This document shows positions 4,004 to 5,065 of a DNA stretch of 5,065 nt, one piece after another; the first letter of the stretch is position 1; the number at the start of each line of letters is the position of its first letter. Below the pieces are notes generated by a model, which saw only the letters and a list, made by a program, of their open reading frames with translations, searched no databases and was not told where the DNA came from. Both the position numbers and the translations under genes were made by a program. Source of the stretch: Candidatus Bathyarchaeota archaeon (lineage in GTDB: Archaea > Thermoproteota > Bathyarchaeia > Bathyarchaeales > Bathyarchaeaceae); the NCBI GenBank assembly GCA_029883255.1, contig JAOUJL010000119.1, positions 1 through 5,065 on the forward strand, read 5' to 3'.

Positions 4004-4570
4004 CTAGACGCGATGAGCCTCTTCACAAAACTGTGCGCGCGCCTCTTCTTTTCTTCGGTTTACTCCAAGAGCCCTTATGTTTTCGAGCAACTGCGGGATC
4101 TGCGCCTCTCCGACAGACAGGTTATTTCTTCGAAAACGGCGGTCTGCAATTTTTCTGTGGTAGGCAAGTCTGAGGCGGTCTATTTTTTGGCTTTCTTTTT
4201 CTACGTCGCTGGGCCAATGCACGTCGCTTGGTTTGGGACCAATATACAGCTGATCTAACCCTAAATCTTCGGAAACATCATGCTTCAAAGCTTTTTCAAG
4301 TTTCTTTCTTTCAGCGGTAACAACGCTTAAGTCGCCGACAGTGAGCGGCGGCATGCCGGGTTTAGGATACAAAATTTCCAGGAGTCTTTTTCCACGCTCA
4401 ATCTCCTCTTCTGGAGCGGGCAGATGCCGATATTTGGCGGGTCCAGGCATTGAAACAACATTTCTTTGGCTTTCAATCAGCTTGACGTCTCGGCCCATAG
4501 GGATCTCGATTTCATAGTTTCCATAAGGGCTTAGAACAGGCACAGAGAAGAATTTCTTCATGTTAGACAC
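4004..4570 (-). CDS. unknown protein (188 aa)
   Basis: I do not recognise this family. The N-terminal 30 residues look like strands (FFSVPVLSPYGNYEIEIPMG); the rest is charged and mostly helical, with proline-rich joints (PGPAKYRHLPAPEEE, YPKPGMPPLTVGD, GPKPSDVHWPSDV). A basic stretch follows (LRLAYHRKIADRRFRRN), then a further helical part. It has no signal peptide, membrane segment or cysteine pair, so it is probably cytosolic; the basic part could bind nucleic acid. GTG 4570 is about 27 bases from the TATA-like TTATAC (about 4595-4600), which would make it a leaderless start. ATG 4561 would give nine fewer bases. There is no SD for either. Palindromes at 4575-4597 cover the promoter. It is divergent from the SANT-like gene at 4639. 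Confidence 0.7.
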   Translation of the reverse strand: MSNMKKFFSVPVLSPYGNYEIEIPMGRDVKLIESQRNVVSMPGPAKYRHLPAPEEEIERGKRLLEILYPKPGMPPLTVGDLSVVTAERKKLEKALKHDVSEDLGLDQLYIGPKPSDVHWPSDVEKESQKIDRLRLAYHRKIADRRFRRNNLSVGEAQIPQLLENIRALGVNRRKEEARAQFCEEAHRV

Positions 4571-4574
4571 TTCT

Positions 4575-4597
4575 GAGTAGCTACTCGAAAAAGAGTA
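4575..4597. promoter_or_regulatory. overlapping palindromes in the second divergent promoter
   Basis: GAGTAGCTACTC (4575-4586) is a perfect 12-bp palindrome. Its right arm also pairs with GAGTA at 4593-4597 (TACTC-gaaaaa-GAGTA). The alternative pairings lie between the TATA-like box of the minus-strand gene (about 4595-4600) and its start at 4570, so a bound protein would block that promoter. The 68-bp region also holds a plus-strand TATA-like element (CATAAAAAA, 4611-4619). Confidence 0.5.
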
Positions 4598-4638
4598 TAA
4601 GCAACTTCTACATAAAAAAGATTTGTGGTGAAAACATC

Positions 4639-5065
4639 ATGTCGCCTTATTGGACCGTTGAGCAGATAAAGACACTCATTGAAATGCTGGATGAAGGCAG
4701 GCCTATTGAGGAAATGGCTGAGAAGCTGCACCGGAGCATAGACGCAGTGGTTTTGAAGGCAAAAAGGCTGGGGGTCGATATTCCAGAAAAGTGTCGCGCA
4801 AAAAACAGAAACATTAAAGTTACTAAAATCGGCGCCACAACAACAACGTTGCCAGCGATCAAGCCGGCTAAAGAACTCCTCACCATGGAAGAAATGTTGA
4901 AGGTCTTAATGGGAGCCCTAAAACTGTTGCAGCAGCCCGGCATCAGCAGCCTCGAGCTGAAGCGTTGCCGCGCAGTTGTTTCGATGGCCCGCAGCTATCT
5001 CAGCATGCTCAAAACATATGAGAGAATGGCTGACCTTGAACAGTGGCTCGTCAACACGCAAGCGA
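4639..5065 (+). CDS. SANT/HTH-like DNA-binding protein, 3' end outside the window
   Basis: The frame is open from ATG 4639 to the window end (142 complete codons). Residues 4-46 have the form YWTVEQIKTLIEML-DEGRPIEEMAEKL-HRSIDAVVLKAKRLGV. This three-helix layout has the tryptophan at the start of helix 1 and R-S-x-x-A-V-x-x-K-A-x-x-L-G in the recognition helix, like SANT/Myb-type and related helix-turn-helix domains. A flexible Thr/Lys linker (52-77) follows, then helices (82-98 and 104-140), probably for oligomerisation. It would be a DNA-binding regulator or accessory factor. The ATG has an SD (GGTGA 4627-4631, 7-base spacer) and a TATA-like element at 4611-4619, which would also allow a nearly leaderless transcript. 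It is divergent from the unknown gene at 4004-4570. Confidence 0.75.
   Translation, partial: MSPYWTVEQIKTLIEMLDEGRPIEEMAEKLHRSIDAVVLKAKRLGVDIPEKCRAKNRNIKVTKIGATTTTLPAIKPAKELLTMEEMLKVLMGALKLLQQPGISSLELKRCRAVVSMARSYLSMLKTYERMADLEQWLVNTQA

Noticed and set aside
1..5065. CRISPR array, insertion-sequence inverted ends, or rRNA
   Set aside because: No regularly spaced repeats, transposase or rRNA-like sequence seen; the exact repeats are the short operator-like ones listed.

Overview
The window looks archaeal. Promoter-like sites are A/T-rich TATA boxes, several starts look leaderless or have short Shine-Dalgarno (SD) sites, and the tyrosine recombinase has an N-terminal zinc ribbon (CPEC...CRKC) of a kind I associate with uncultured archaea such as Bathyarchaeia. 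That lineage guess is from memory, not from a search. The content (integrase, tRNA, many small co-directional genes, several DNA-binding proteins, palindromic operators) points to an integrated or extrachromosomal mobile element: a virus, provirus or plasmid.

Layout. From about 3218 down to 1, everything runs on the minus strand. In order: a probable AbrB-like regulator with no canonical start codon (2946-3218); a 67-aa Cys-containing protein overlapping it by ATGA (2746-2949); a 149-bp segment with two identical 15-bp palindromes (2600-2748), which may or may not encode a 49-aa peptide; a 184-aa protein with a ribbon-helix-helix-like N-terminus (2043-2597); a 115-aa protein of a virus-associated type (1709-2056); a 43-aa zinc-ribbon-like protein (1558-1689); a tRNA with anticodon CAU (1341-1418); and a tyrosine integrase (118 to about 1422). 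The integrase frame runs through the tRNA and contains a second, partial tRNA-like segment (about 1153-1187) in its linker. A 30-aa ORF and possibly the start of another gene follow at 1-116.

To the right, a compact divergent promoter region (3219-3305) with a TATA box and three inverted repeats separates the minus cluster from a plus-strand winged-helix regulator (3306-3977). A minus-strand unknown gene (4004-4570) converges on it. A second divergent promoter (4571-4638), with overlapping palindromes, leads to a plus-strand SANT/HTH-like protein cut by the window end (4639-5065).

How it may work together (inference): the regulators probably act on the palindromic sites in 2625-2722, 3220-3291 and 4575-4597, forming a control region for maintenance and excision. 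The integrase probably recombines at a tRNA-derived site inside or next to its own gene, as SSV-type archaeal elements do. The most unusual points are the two tRNA-derived segments in one integrase frame, the twin operators that fall in different reading frames of one small ORF, and the regulator gene without a normal start codon.
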